Source: Massospora cicadina
Taxonomy: Eukaryota; Entomophthoromycota; Entomophthoromycetes; Entomophthorales; Entomophthoraceae
DNA: 64,000 bases
Assembly (NCBI GenBank): GCA_022478985.1
Contig: JAKSZP010013543.1
Span: forward strand, 19,620 to 83,619
Direction: 5' to 3'
How positions within the stretch are numbered: the stretch's first letter is position 1; each line of letters opens with the position of its first letter. The translations under genes and the position numbers were made by a program. Of this stretch, positions 32,311-44,399 are shown piece after piece. A model generated the notes under the pieces. That model was not told the DNA's origin, did no database searches, and saw only the letters and a program-made list of their open reading frames with translations.

Positions 32311-34860
32311 GGATGGGGTCACAAATGGGCGGAGGTTTCTTTTTGGCTAAACACCCTGATCTGCGAACACCAACACTGAGTTGGAGTCCAATATAAAGGC
32401 AAAAACATAAGAGATGGAGAAGCTTGCTTGAGCTACTTTTTCTGCTGATTCCACGCCAGGAAAAAAAGATAGCTTGTACTCATGTCCGTTGACTGGACAA
32501 ATCCATAGCAGAAACACCTAAAGGAGTCATGACCAAAGTGCACAGGGTTTATATAAAACTGTATAAATCTGAGCTGGTCAAACCAGAAAAAATCAAAAAA
32601 ATCCTTAAAGTGCATATATTGATACCGCGGTTCAAAATAACAGTTTAATTAACCTAATATCATGCGAGGAATTATGGGAAGTACGCGGTGCACCAAGAGG
32701 GAAATGCCCTGGACTTGATGGGATTCCCTATGAATAGTATATATAAGATATTTTACTAACATCTCTAACATTATTCTAGCTTCAATGAACAAGTGTATTA
32801 TGGAAACATGCCTCCTACCTGGAGGCAAAGAAGCCTACACGGTCACTTTATTTAAGAAAGGAGACATATTAGACCTATCCAACTGGCGCTCAATTTCCCT
32901 AACCAACACAGATACAAAAATTTTCACAAAAATTATGGCTAAACGACAAGAAGAAATTGCAACTGATGCAATATCCCCATCACAATATGGATTTGTCCCA
33001 AGAAAATCCATATGGGATAACATCCACACTGTTGCAAATGTCTGTCAGTCCAAAACCTCTGGAGCACTTGTCTTTTGGACTAACAAAAGGCATATGACAG
33101 GGTGAACTAGACCTATCTTAGGGCCTACCTTCAAAAATTTAAGCTTCCACATAGATTCATAAGCTGGGTAATGTTGTTTACAGAGTCTGCAACCATGGCT
33201 GTGCGGGGAGCAGGCTTCTTAACCAACCCAGTTATCCCACAGAGAGGACTAAAACAAGGAGACCCCTTAAGCTCCATACTCTACAACTTTAGCCTAGACC
33301 CCCTAATCCAAAATACAAACACACTGCTCAAAGGAATCAACGTCAGGGGCCAACCACCATTCAAAATGATGGCCTTCGCTGATGACTGTGTGGTGGACAT
33401 ATCCAACAATCAGGACGCTTGCAGAATTAAGAAGATAATACAGGACTATTCAGCCATAAGTAACGCATCACTTAAAACTGAGAAAACGGATATTATACTC
33501 CTGGGGAAATATCAGACCCAGTGGATGCCATCTACACAGGGCCAACAAGCTAGTACAACATCAAGACTCCTGACCAGACATAGGAGGCGAAAATTAGCAA
33601 CGACCTCACTGAAACTTCCATTCATCACCAAGCCAACGGCTGGCCCTGTTCGTCACTTGGGAGTATGGTTGGAAGCAGGAGGTTTCGCTAACTCCATGAT
33701 GGAAAATCAACTTCTAGACAAAATAACAAAACGCATTGAATCCTTAAATGGACATTAAACAGGTTTAACAGGAAGGGTCACGGTAGCCAACTCTATGATT
33801 CCATCAATCATATGGTTTACGGCCCATGCAATTGCTTTCTCACCATCTTTCTTCAACAAAGTCCACGCCCTATTACAAGGATGGCTATGGTCCAACCACA
33901 ACCCTCCTGTACGCCTTGAAACCCTATTTGGCTCTAGAAGGAATGGAGTTATGGGGCTTACTAATTATGTAGAGCAAGCAACCCATATACTGGGATCCTG
34001 GATAGCTCAGGTGACTAGCCCAGATCTTCCAGATACACACTGGGCCAGAACAGCAAGATATAACTTCACACGTGCACTACAATTAAGAAACACAGATCAC
34101 CCGAGCACATTAATCAAGTATCTGACAATTCATCCCACAGCTGAAGGACCACACGGCACTCCTGCACATTTCAAATGATTACTCCTAGCCATGAGAAGAG
34201 CGACATGGCGGATTCACATAAATGACCAAACCAGTCACCGAGGACGCCTAAGGCTAACTCACAGACAAGTTATCAATGATCAAATAGTCACAGACAATAT
34301 AATAAGCAAAAGCCCAAATACCATAGCCAGGATAGATTACCTGGACCATATAGACATACCCTACAGCCTAAAGACCCAAAGAAGAGTATGGAGATACACA
34401 CATCACCCTCTACTCCAACCCAGGATAAGAGCACATGTATGGAGGTGCATGAGGAGAGTATACCGAACAGCTGAATGGTCAAACGCCAATCACACCTCAT
34501 GTTCAATATGTGGTTAGTATGGAAACCTAACCACCATCTAGAACAATGCCCAACATCAGTGGCGGTATGGAAAGAGGCCATGCGCCTTTTCCGCCAAGAA
34601 AACGGACATCCATTCAGCCTAGCAAGGAACATGTTCGTTATAAACATGGACGCTCCTATCCACCCATCTCTCAGGGCGCTAATAGTAGCAATAGCCTTAT
34701 AGACGATACATATAATGGTTTTGGAATCGTTCACAGGAGCAGCGCCAACAATCCAAGAAGCCATTCATCGCTTCCACAGCCATATATAGAACATTTCCAA
34801 TCATGGCTGTTTGGACATATGACCCCCATAACAGAAGGACAATCAACACATGATTCTCCA
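32311..34860 (+). pseudogene. LINE C ORF2, reverse transcriptase and C-terminal finger
   Basis: RT from about 32690: KCPGLDGIPYE, LFKKGDILDLSNWRSISLTNT (32842 on), SPSQYGFVPRKSIWDNIH, then PQRGLKQGDPLSSILYNFSL and active site AFADD (33375-33386, intact). It continues with TAGPVRHLGVWLEAGG and FGSRRNGVMGLTNYVEQAT. Frames 34191-34517 and 34475-34702 together give a C-terminal finger (CSIC, then NHHLEQC in another frame), as in LINE D. At least six frameshifts or stops. Confidence 0.8.
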
Positions 34861-35076
34861 TATGGTTCCTAAAAGTTGATCCTTTCCTTCACACATGCTG
34901 CATCCAATAATAAGCCAGCATAACTCTCCTTTCCTACCGGCCTAATCTTGGTGATCCTGGAGACAACAAGAGGGGCTCTAAACCCTCTGGGGTGTCTTTA
35001 ATTGTCAAATTTCATTAGTTTTCTCACTATATCGGAAGTGCTTGTCCCCTGGTCAACCTTCCTCAAATAAATATAA
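34861..35076 (+). other. LINE C 3' UTR and tail
   Basis: Non-coding end with the family block TGTCCCCTGGTCAACCTTCC at 35043-35062 and AATAAATATAA at the junction. It is shared with D, B1, B2 and B3. Confidence 0.7.
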
Positions 35077-35092
35077 AAGATGACGAAGGGGA

Positions 35093-36633
35093 GGAGCACC
35101 CAGTTACATACTGAAGTTGTTGCTTGACTGTCACAAATGAAATTACACTGTGACTGAGTGGGAGTGCTTAGCAGTGACCTACAAATATTAGCAATTCAGG
35201 ATATCTTTGCATGGGGTAAAGTTTAAAGTTGAAATGGATCATGCTTTGTTACGCTGGTTGCAGTATCTCAAGGAACCTGAGGGCGTCTAGCCCGATGGGC
35301 CCTCAAACTGCAGGCTTACAACTTTCAAATCCTTCACTGACCAGGAGCAAAACATCAGAATGCAGATTTCTTATTGAGATTACCCACAGTTACCATCACA
35401 GCAGATCTAAGTAATGTAATGTACGATAAAATGCTCAGTAGAAAACACAATGATGAACCGCCTCAAGTCATAAAGGCGTTAAATGAGATGCAAGCTAATA
35501 CCTTCCAGCGGAACGGTGAGTGTACAAATGGATTAAAGACTCTACGGTGAGATTCCTGCGATTTTTGGCACAGCCTATCATTATCATGAGCAAACATAAG
35601 GCAGTTGGACATTTTGGATTATACAAGATTTTGGAATTGTTGCGCCCTTAGTATTATTGGAAAAGCATGAAATTTGAAGTGCTGGAAACGATATCCTGCT
35701 GCCACCAGTGCCAAATGAAAAAGCCATTCCACCAGAAGTCGTCCTACCAGTTATTGAAACACATTTTGTTTGGCATACGGTTTCCATGGACGTTGTTAGA
35801 CCTCTGCCAATGGGAGCTAACAAGTCCAAATACATTCTGGTGGCAATCAACCACTTAACCAGGTGGGTTGAGGTGTGGGCAATAAGGGATTTGGGGACGG
35901 TCACAGTGGCCAAGTTCATAATGGAATGTATTATTTAGTGAGACAGTTGCTTTCAGTTCCTCCTTAAATATACTAGAAACTAACTTCACTTCCCACACTT
36001 TTTCCAAAGCTAAACGAAGTGATGGCCATCCACAAGGCTTTGGTGACTCAAATCACCCTGAGTCTAATGGGATGGTTGCGCGAGTTAATGGGACTTTAGT
36101 GAACATAATCCAGAAATTGGTAGTGGATTGACCTTTAGATTGAAATTCCCTCTTTTCCACCGCCATCTTTGCTTACAATATTAGCTAATATTCTGCCATG
36201 GGAAAATGCCTCTTTTAATTACTATATGATGACACCCAGATCTACCAGCATTCCTCTATGCCTGCGTAGAAGATACTGGTGGAATGAATCCCACACTTTA
36301 CTTGACTATCCTAGCAAAAACGTTAATTAAGTTGCAAACTAAAGTGTACTCCTTGGTCTCACCAAAAAGATAGAGAATCAGGCCACCAATTGAGAAAGGC
36401 ATAGCAGGCTATCTCAGTTCTTAGATGAAGAGCTAGCTCTATTCTATGACCAGAATGGGTTTAGTCAGAAGCACAAATTTGCCAGCTTATGGAATGGTTT
36501 GTTTGAAATTATTGATAAAACAGGTGTTGGCCCTATCAAGGGCCCTGAAAGCATTCAGATTATTAACTTAGTGCATGCAAAATCTCTGGGTGTATAAACA
36601 ATAGGAGACTTATCATTTAGTTAAGGGCGGTAT
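35093..36633 (+). pseudogene. Gypsy G RNase H end and integrase
   Basis: RNase H ends with EEHPVTY and VEMDHALLRWLQYLKEPEGV near 35230. The integrase zinc region shows SCCHQCQMKKPFH near 35695, then the core SMDVVRPLPMGANKSKYILVA near 35785 with the first Asp kept, and AINHLTRWVEVWAI. The second and third catalytic residues fall in broken frames. The segment near 36490 (FEIIDKTG) recalls the GPY/F-like end seen in J. A short purine stretch before the LTR (AAGGGCGG, 36623-36630) may be the PPT. Confidence 0.75.
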
Positions 36634-37208
36634 TGTTGAGATTCTGGTATTACTGGACAATAAGCTCCCTATAGCTACGGCGGATTGGGTGAGATTGGCC
36701 AAAACCAAGTAGTATAATAAAATTGATGAGATCGCCTTATATAAGGCAATAGGGAGATACCAAGATTTGGACAAATATTTATTGGATTGCCTCCAAGTAA
36801 GGTGTTAAGGCGATGTCAACGTACATCAAATATTTAGTAGATCGCCTCAAACTAAGGCAATATTAAATTTAAAAATAGTAGACTACATAAACCAATAAGA
36901 ATATGGCGAAACCAAATAGTATAAGCAAAAGGGTATGTATCAACTAAAGTTGCTGATATATAAGAGAGGTGAGAAAATTGAAACAAGAAGATTTTTAATA
37001 TGTAGGAAGTAGCAAGCGGAGCATAAATAATCTGCTAGTTATGTTACTAAAAATAAAAGATGTCTCTGAAGCAAGTGCTTTATATTTTTTATTACTACCA
37101 TCTGTCTCAAGGACTAGAAATCTTCAAAATCATCCATCCGTTACTCAGCGGGCTGAACTCTGCACAAATCTTCTAGAATATCTCAACAATATTGCCAAAT
37201 TTATAACA
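36634..37208 (+). repeat. 3' LTR of gypsy G
   Basis: 575 bp, partner of 10694-11263. It has a perfect 14-bp palindrome GCCTTATATAAGGC at 36734-36747 and TATATAAG at 36957-36964. Followed by AGACT, the TSD of AGACC with one C-to-T change. Confidence 0.85.
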
Positions 37209-37213
37209 AGACT

Positions 37214-38540
37214 TTTGCCCAATTTGTGTTATTTTTTGAGTTTATAAAGGAAAGGGAGAATGGTTTGGATGACGCTCCTTGTCAGAATCCTGCATTGGCT
37301 CCTAATTAAAGAGGTGGAGTTGTGCAACACCAAATGGTGATTCCTCCATGTAAAGTGGTTTCTGAGTAACCCTTCACCTTGGCATGTGTGCCAGTTCTTT
37401 CTTCACTAGAGAACATAAAGGTTTATAGTATGTTCTGAAAGGTTGTCCTTTTCATGTCAAAATAAGCGAAATATACTATGGTGCTGGCCAAATGCAAGCT
37501 GATTAAGGAGGATATAGCCAAAGGGAACCATGTAAAGGATGAGATATATGGTTCAAGGGTCATCTATGGGTTCCTGCGGGACCACTATGTTTGGAAGTGA
37601 TTACAGAAAACCACGAGGACTTACTGTAGGGCACCCAGGAAAGGCGAAGTTTTTAGAGCTGATATGACAGAAGTATACTGGGTGGGCTGGCTGCACATGC
37701 AGCAAGGTATTCAAAGGAATTCCTGGTCTTCAATAGGATGAAACCAAATTGTCAGCCTTTTGCATGGTTGTTGGTGCCTGTCCAAAAGGCAGCAAGACCT
37801 TAGACTTCCCTGTCTGTCAATTTATTGTGGAGCTGTCCTTTTCATAAGGATATGATGCTGTCATGTAGTAATGACCAGTTTACTAAGTTCGCCCACTTTA
37901 TCCCTTTCAGGACCACTGTAACCGCAGTTGAGATGGATAAGCTCTTCATATCTCATATGTTTGCTCTTCAATGAGTCCCCCAAGAAATAATTAGTGATCA
38001 CGGGCTCCAGTTTACCTCTGCTTTTGGGAAGAGTTATGTAAGACTCTTCAGATCTGCCCCTGACGTTCAACTACCTATCACCCCAATCAGATGGGCAGAC
38101 TTAACGAATTAACCAAGGCCTTTAAAAGTTTTTGCAATGTTACACTGTTGGAGACCATTATGATTGGGCTCCCATCTTCCTCTTGCCCAATTTAGTTATT
38201 ATAACGCCCAGCATACCTTATTGGGTGTTCCCCATTCTTTGCCAATTATGGCTTCAACCCCACTTTCAATGGAACCCAGTTGTGGGTCTAAGGTGGAAGC
38301 AATATTGACTTTGCCAAGTCTAACAACAAGGTACATAAAGAGGTCAACTTCAATTTAGATGCTGCTATGCAGACTTATAAAAGGACGCTTATGGTAAGAG
38401 ATGGGTGGGTACATCATATAAAGAGGGAGACTTCGTGACATTTAATGCCCAAACTATCCCAAACAAGCATCCATGCAAAAATGGGGCTGAAGAGGATACG
38501 ACCTTACCTCAATTTCAGTATTAAATCAGTATGACAAACC
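37214..38540 (+). pseudogene. Gypsy I integrase
   Basis: Continuation of element I beyond G. A zinc-region remnant lies near 37630-37720 (GHPGKAKF..-like, YYW/GWAGCTC remnants). The core has DQFTKFAHFIPFRTTVTAVE near 37870 and PQEIISDHGLQFTSAFGKS near 37979 with the second catalytic Asp kept. The core's end, HLPLAQFSYYNAQHTLLGV, lies at 38167. The MDF Asp is not readable. The C-terminal strand fades into stops after 38400. Confidence 0.7.
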
Positions 38541-39234
38541 TTATGGAGACAGTATTTTTATATTATAGGATCATACTTTAACTAATAGTTAGATAGCAGA
38601 TCTGATTGGTATAGTAGTTACTTTGTTACGCGGCCTCGGATTTTATATGTAGTAGCCTAAAGTAATAATTAACTTTTCAATTGAAACATCAAATCCCCAC
38701 AAACACATTTCTCATATCCTAAACTTATTGGCTACCAACACTGTGGCCTCAATCACTCTACCGCCTCCTATTTGAATTTACATACTATCCTACGTTGCTC
38801 CATGCTGGTGTAAAATCATCAGTATATGGGTCCTATATTTATTGTGGCCTTCCACCAGTATTTGACAACATCTGATGTATCACACCTTTCATTGAAATGC
38901 TTCAAGCCTTAGATTTGCTTTCTTTTAAATTTGGATCTTATAATTTTTTACTTCCATTTATAGTTGCTGCCTAAAAACCATTAAAAAGCACCAATGAGAT
39001 CTTTGCGTAGAGAATTCATATCTGAGGAGAATTGATAATGGGGAGGGGATCTTTTCCTAGAGAAGCTGAGAGAGCCAATCTAGAAAGAATACCATTAGCA
39101 AGCCCTAGACCACTGGCAGTATTTGATACTACAGCATATTCCTTAGTTTTGGTTAAAAAACTATATTTTCATATATATAAAGATATTTTCTGTTATATTT
39201 TTGGTCAAGGTTACTGTCCTCATACAGTACCATG
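38541..39234 (+). other. Unresolved junction between gypsy I and gypsy L
   Basis: About 700 AT-rich bases without a gene. It should contain the 3' LTR of I and/or the 5' LTR of L. A TATATATAAAG string at 39171 and a CCTCATACA end at about 39227 would suit an LTR of L, but no partner copy is in the window, so no LTR is called. Confidence 0.3.
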
Positions 39235-39289
39235 TGGTTGGTGTGTTTAACCTGTGCATTTAAAATATGATGCCTCTACACTGATTATC

Positions 39290-40960
39290 ACATGTGGTGC
39301 TTAATCAAAGGGGCTTCAACTTGTCCTTCTGAGTCAAATACTTATATCAATTCTGAAACTATAGTTGCAGACTCCTCCACAGTGATAGTAGCACAAACCT
39401 CTGAAGCAGTAGTGGCTGTTTATGAGGCCTGCCAGTTAATCTGAAAAAAATTTTCAGGTATGAGCGGACATTAAATATCATGTTACTCAGCTCTCTGATA
39501 TTATATTAGGTCATAATTAACAAGTAAAAGAGTTAGTAAAAGATATGGATAGAGCTATACATGCTATTACCAATTTGTATCAGGAGCTTGACTCCTTATG
39601 CAAGGAACTTAAAACTAAGGGACAAATTGTAAGGTCTTTAGTGTTTAAAACAGAGCCTAAGTTTGGACTTAAAGGCCGTTAACCAAATGACGGTTAATAT
39701 GGAAATCACGCTAAAGGCAGAATGACGCCGTTTTTCTGAAATGATAAACCAATTTAAGTTGGTAATTCAGTATTATATTCGACAGTGCAGATAGGGTCAA
39801 GTTGCTCTGGAAACACTGTTGATGGAGCAGAATATTGCTCTAACAAAATATTGTTGCTGCTTCTGGACACTCAGATGATACAGAAAATAGACTTTATGTC
39901 ACTAACCCTTTTGTATTAGCAACTTGGGAATTCAGATGGGGTCACCGCAGACCCATCAGCCCTGCAGTTATGAAAATCAATCTCTTGGTCAACCCTGTTA
40001 ATTTACCAAAGTTCAATAAGAAGGCGAATGTGCACATTTTTAGGTTTATTTTGAGAGCACTATGGCCAGAAGACCTGAGGTCTCTTAGTAAACAGCAGTA
40101 ATGAACTTATTAGACTCTATAAGTCTGGATTAGCAAAGCCAAAATTTAAGAAGAGTGGCGTGTCTTACTTAATGCTAGGGATCTTATTATCAAAGAGTTT
40201 GACGGAGACAAAAGGGTGACCACCAAGAAGATGGAAATCCTGAATATCTCGTTTAAAAGAGACAAAACATTTCAAAAGTTTGATGAACATATTTATTTGG
40301 AAGCGCAGGCGCTATCTGGAGCTAACCTATAAATGACTTTGATTCCCTGGTCTCCCTCAGCCATGCCTGAAAGCCCTACATGGAATTGTATAGGGTTCTG
40401 ATACCAGTATTAACGAAGAGAAAAATATAACCTATAAGGCGAATTATTTCCATTAATGCACTGCACTTTTGAGGCGCCAAACCAAAGTCTGTGGAGCCTT
40501 GTGACACACAATCCTGGTATGTCTCTATAAAGCAAAAATTATCTTGGCCCTCTACCATCATTTGATCGGTCTGGTCTTACTCAGATCACTTGTTGTTATT
40601 GTAAAAACCTGGGGAGTTATGAAAATTAATGTCCAAAATTAAGTTCTAGACCTAAGATTCAATTAGGTGAACCCAAAGCATCGAAATGCTTTGGGAAGAA
40701 CAGGGCAGAGTAGAACAGGTATTTTATACCTCTGCGCCATCTAAAAATCCCAAATATGAAAAACCCTCTGGATTCACCTTCCATCTGGTGGAAGGCCACT
40801 AATGATGTGTCACTTCCAGTGGCTCAACAAGTAATAGCAGATGGTTTGGTAATGAGACTAATTATTCTGGTGGTGAAAGCAAAGCGAATTGGTGCTGGAA
40901 ATAGTATTTATGCCTTATGTTCAGCAGCTAGAACAATAAGATCTTTTAGTTGACTTGGGT
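39290..40960 (+). pseudogene. Gypsy L gag
   Basis: The N-terminal part reads STVIVAQTSEAVVAVYEACQ, then a likely coiled coil (KELVKDMDRAIHAITNLYQE near 39530). It continues with NPVNLPKFNKKANVHIF near 39990 and a knuckle near 40591-40632, CCYCKNLGSYEN, where the zinc-binding His is Ser and a stop precedes the last Cys. Stops throughout. Confidence 0.6.
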
Positions 40961-41079
40961 GAAATCCCCAGTCTGCATATGGTTCAAATAAAAATACCAA
41001 ATTAAGTTTCTCATAGATAAAGCTCTTAATTAGGTGAAGATATTTGGCATTACTTTGATCAAGGTGACACTATGGAGGT

Positions 41080-41490
41080 TCACACAATTAACACTTTGGA
41101 TGTTTACTTTTCAAAGTGCACCTAAATTGATATTAAAATAAATAAGCTCAAGATCAGAGCTATTGTGGACAGTGGGGCACCGGTTAGTATCATGTTTATC
41201 AAGCTGGTTAAGAGACTGGGCCTTACACTAGACCTAAACCATTGGAAAAAAATATATGATACAGTGGGCCAGCATATCACTACAACAAAAGTAGCCTAAA
41301 GTGCTTTGTCACTGCAGTTCAATTCCTTAGTACTAGCTTCTCCTGCTATTGTTTTTGAAAACCAGTAGTATGACTTCCTCCTTAGAACCTCATTTATGAG
41401 AACTTATGGGATCAAAGCTTTTTTGAAAGTGAACACACTAGAGATAATGGGACAAACTCTTTCACTATTTTTAACCAGAAGGATGAAGCC
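41080..41490 (+). pseudogene. Gypsy L protease
   Basis: KIRAIVDSGAPVSIMFIKLV with catalytic DSG at 41168-41176, intact. It is followed by the fold's later part, PAIVFENQ and LLRTSFMRTYGIKAF, as expected for a pepsin-like retroelement protease of about 110 residues. Confidence 0.75.
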
Positions 41491-41599
41491 CCAATGTATA
41501 AAAATCAGAGATTAGTTAACCTTGCTTCTAAGGATGCCATAATTCACCATTGAATATCACCAGCTGCGTGGCCATACCCATTGTTTACCTAATCAGGTC

Positions 41600-41860
41600 A
41601 TGGAATATAAGGTATATTTTTATGAGAAAGTTGTAGTATGGATATTCTGGAGGACCACAAAACTATCTGGGGAATTTAAGTTGATTTGAAATTTCCATTG
41701 GGGTTCTATGGCGAAGTATTTGCGCCGTTTTGTCAACCTAAATTATAAAGGTCACCATGCCTGAGATTACCCTTCCTGAACATGGTGAAAAATGAGTACT
41801 GCTGGCTAATCTATATGCATAACTAATTCAGATCCAGTGACATCAACTAGTTGCGTTTGT
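41600..41860 (+). pseudogene. Gypsy L dUTPase-like segment
   Basis: VDLKFPLGFYGEVFAPF (around 41681-41732) lies between protease and RT, at the same position as the dUTPase-like segments of G and J and with the same GLYGE-type core. The remaining motifs are not readable, so this rests on one motif plus position. Confidence 0.4.
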
Positions 41861-42129
41861 ACACCTGTTACCAGATGAAGAAGTCAAGAACTTTTATGAG
41901 TTTTGTCAATTTGATAAACTAGGGCTTAATGACAGTACCAAGAATATATTTTTTAATTTCTCAGTAAAGCCTCTCTGGATTAACCAAGAAGGAGAAGGAC
42001 CAACCGCTGGCTCTTTTCAAGAAATACAGTGTATTTTTTCAAACAATGACCGTGATTTATGTTATGCACATGATGTGCTACAACATATTGACACTGGAAA
42101 TCATTTTTCAATATGCCTTTGGCCAATTT

Positions 42130-42720
42130 GTGCTCCAAAACAGTAGATGAAGTTGTTAATGCTGAAATCATTCAGCTTTTGTAGCACTGGATGTTAGTGA
42201 CCTCTAAGAGCCCTTGGAGCTCATAGGGTGTGAATTAAAAGAAAGATGATGGTTCTAACCACGTGGTAATAGACTATAGGAAGCTTAATTGTATCACCAA
42301 AAAGAACTATTATACTTTACCATGGATTGATGTAGTGGTAAACCACTTGGGCGGAGTGCAATTTTTTCAGCAATAGGTCTTATTTCTGGTTATTGACAGA
42401 TAGAGCTTCCCAAGGAGCAGGAAAAAATGCGCCTTGATTGAAGAACAGGTCCTCTACCAGCCTACAAGAATGCCTCAGGGGCTTTTCAACACCCCCGCAA
42501 CCTTTTAGTGGGCTAAGGATTTAACTTGGTGATCTAAAGATTTCCTGCATCCTAGTTTTATAGATGATATCAACTTTAGTTACAGAACATTTATTAACTT
42601 CTGCAACACCTTGAGAAATTTTCCACCAGCTCACTAAGGATGATTTTAAGATCAAGCCATGTAAGTGTAATTTTTCTGTGAGAATGTTGGGACCACAGGT
42701 GTATTACCTCGTATCCCTTC
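42130..42720 (+). pseudogene. Gypsy L reverse transcriptase (truncated)
   Basis: TSKSPWSS, KKDDGSNHVVIDYRKLNCIT near 42240 (DYR intact), YYTLPWIDVVVNHLGG near 42309, RMPQGLFNTPATF near 42469, and FIDDINF at 42557-42568 with both catalytic Asp residues intact. Homology stops near 42720. Confidence 0.75.
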
Positions 42721-43258
42721 ATATATTTGGGCCAGGGGACCAAAGTTTCAGAGTGTTGGGTTGCTTATTTGTGCTTCCCTTGCTCAGAAGTCTTTTTCCA
42801 TATACTACGTCTGGATAAACAATTCCTAGTAAAAAGTTATCAATTTTAACTTAAAATTGTGAAAAGGGGAAAAAAGCGTAAAGTTTTATTATTCAATACC
42901 CGCTTATTAAGGGAAATCATGGAGTTTTATCAGGGAAAACCTAAGCCATAAAAGATTAGATCTAATAGGTAAACAAATTGGATTTTTGGTACAAGCCCCA
43001 GATAACTCAGTCAATCTGATAGAGCTCGTCTTATAGCTCAGGTTTGAACCCCAAAGTTGGGTGGCTCCAAGGGAGCATGCTTCTGTCATATCAGTCAGGG
43101 TTAATGTCAATTTCGATCATAGTCAAACTTCATCGGGGATGATGCCTGACAGAATTTTGGTCTTTTGGTCTAAAATCAAGATTGATCACAGACCTCAATG
43201 GCTGTTTTTTGAAGGGATTATCTTCAACAGATGTTTGGGCTTTGTGGTCATTTTGGGA
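42721..43258. other. Unresolved junction between gypsy L and gypsy K
   Basis: No gene recognised. The 3' LTR of minus-strand K should lie here, but no partner copy is visible to prove it. Confidence 0.3.
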
Positions 43259-44355
43259 TCAATTCCCATTATCTGACATATCCAAATCTGCCATTAAGAT
43301 TAAGTACCCTGACAATACCCCCTCTAGATCTTGGCGCAGGGGAAACGGACAGAGAAAGTGACTATGTGTGCAGCTTATGACTGTGCCCTGAACAACCACA
43401 AATATTGAGTGCTCATTGCCCCATATATATATTACTTGATAGGGCCCTAACCAGTTTGTTCCCAATTTGTGATCATGACCTCCAGGCCGGTGATGGTAGA
43501 ATAGGACGAGGTCACCTGTTTTGAAGGTATGTAGGGGATCATGCTTGTCATAAATAGAGCAGTCTATATACTGGTTATGGTGGACAGGTTTTCAGCAGTC
43601 AGGGCCTGAATTCTTATGATTTCATTGCAATACTTCGCATCAAGACTACAGGTGCTTCAGGAGAAGCTTGATCAAGAATCGCCTGGACCTTATAAGGCAG
43701 ATGGGGATTTCTACCATACACCGCTTATAATGGCGACATCTTAGTAATTTGATGGTAACTAATCCCATAGTCATGATTGCGATAGGCAAATATTGGGTCC
43801 AATGAAGGGAATAAGTCATAGCCATTTTCTAAAGGGTTGCAGTTAGATTGCCATTTACCCGCTCTACCATTCCATTGGTTGCAGGATGGTAGGGGTGGAG
43901 TATACCTGAGTGGTTTCCATCAGGTCGGCAGAGATCTTTCATCAGCGTTGAGTGGAAATTTTGTCCATTATTGGAAAGAATGACCTTAGGGCACCCATGC
44001 TGGGTGATAATCCTATTATATATAAAAGTGGCGGTGGCTTTTTCCAAAGCTGTGGGAAGCAATACAGCTTCGATCCACTTAGTTAGATGGTCCATGGCTA
44101 GTAGGAGGAACCAATGTCCATTGGAAGCTCTAGGAAGAGGTCCCACATCATCAATTCTAATAGTATGGAATGGTTCACAGGGTGGGACCACTGGATGTTG
44201 TGAGCAGGGATAAGGTCCAGCTTGGCTTTTACATACCAGACAAGACTCCAATAATATTGGATAGAAACAAGCATTCCTTCCCAATAACATCAAGTTTTAA
44301 GCCACTGGTAGGTTTTATGAATTCCCCTCATAGCCAACTTGCTGATATTCTCTAA
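43259..44355 (-). pseudogene. Gypsy K integrase
   Basis: The 154-codon open block 44293-43829 holds SCLVCKSQAGPYPC (zinc region end), RIDDVGPLPRASNGHW (first catalytic Asp kept), VILSNNGQNFHS where the second catalytic Asp is Asn (43970-43972), and HPATNGMVERVNGN with the catalytic Glu kept. Downstream, 43465-43259 gives GTNWLGPYQVIYI, the GPY/F module typical of the gypsy integrase C-terminus. Two breaks separate the blocks. Confidence 0.8.
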
Positions 44356-44399
44356 TATGATGTCTGTTCAAGCTGATGGTCTTTATCAAAGGTGCTCAT

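Larger units (their letters stand above)
27926..35076 (+). mobile_element. LINE C (full length, containing B2)
   Basis: Plus-strand non-LTR element in the RNase H of G. TSD: AAGATGACAAAGGGGA (27910-27925) and AAGATGACGAAGGGGA (35077-35092), 15 of 16. Net length without B2 is about 5.26 kb. The 5' end has the family hairpin; the 3' end reads TGTCCCCTGGTCAACC (35043 on), then CCTCAAATAAAT. The gypsy frame rejoins across it (QQDDKGE to DDEGEEHPVTY), confirming both ends. Confidence 0.9.
10694..37208 (+). mobile_element. Ty3/gypsy element G with nested insertions
   Basis: Bounded by LTRs 10694-11263 and 36634-37208, flanked by AGACC (10689-10693) and AGACT (37209-37213), a 5-bp TSD with one transition. 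With H, D and C removed, the element is about 6.5 kb and reads LTR, PBS, gag, protease, dUTPase-like, RT, RNase H, integrase, PPT-like tract, LTR. Its LTRs look more diverged than those of H or J by eye, consistent with G being older than the elements inside it. It sits in the RNase H/integrase region of gypsy I. Confidence 0.85.
39235..42720 (+). mobile_element. Ty3/gypsy element L, 5' part
   Basis: Plus-strand gag, protease, dUTPase-like segment and RT in order. It ends abruptly after the RT active site near 42720; RNase H and integrase are missing from the window. The neighbour on the right (K) runs in the opposite direction. Confidence 0.7.
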
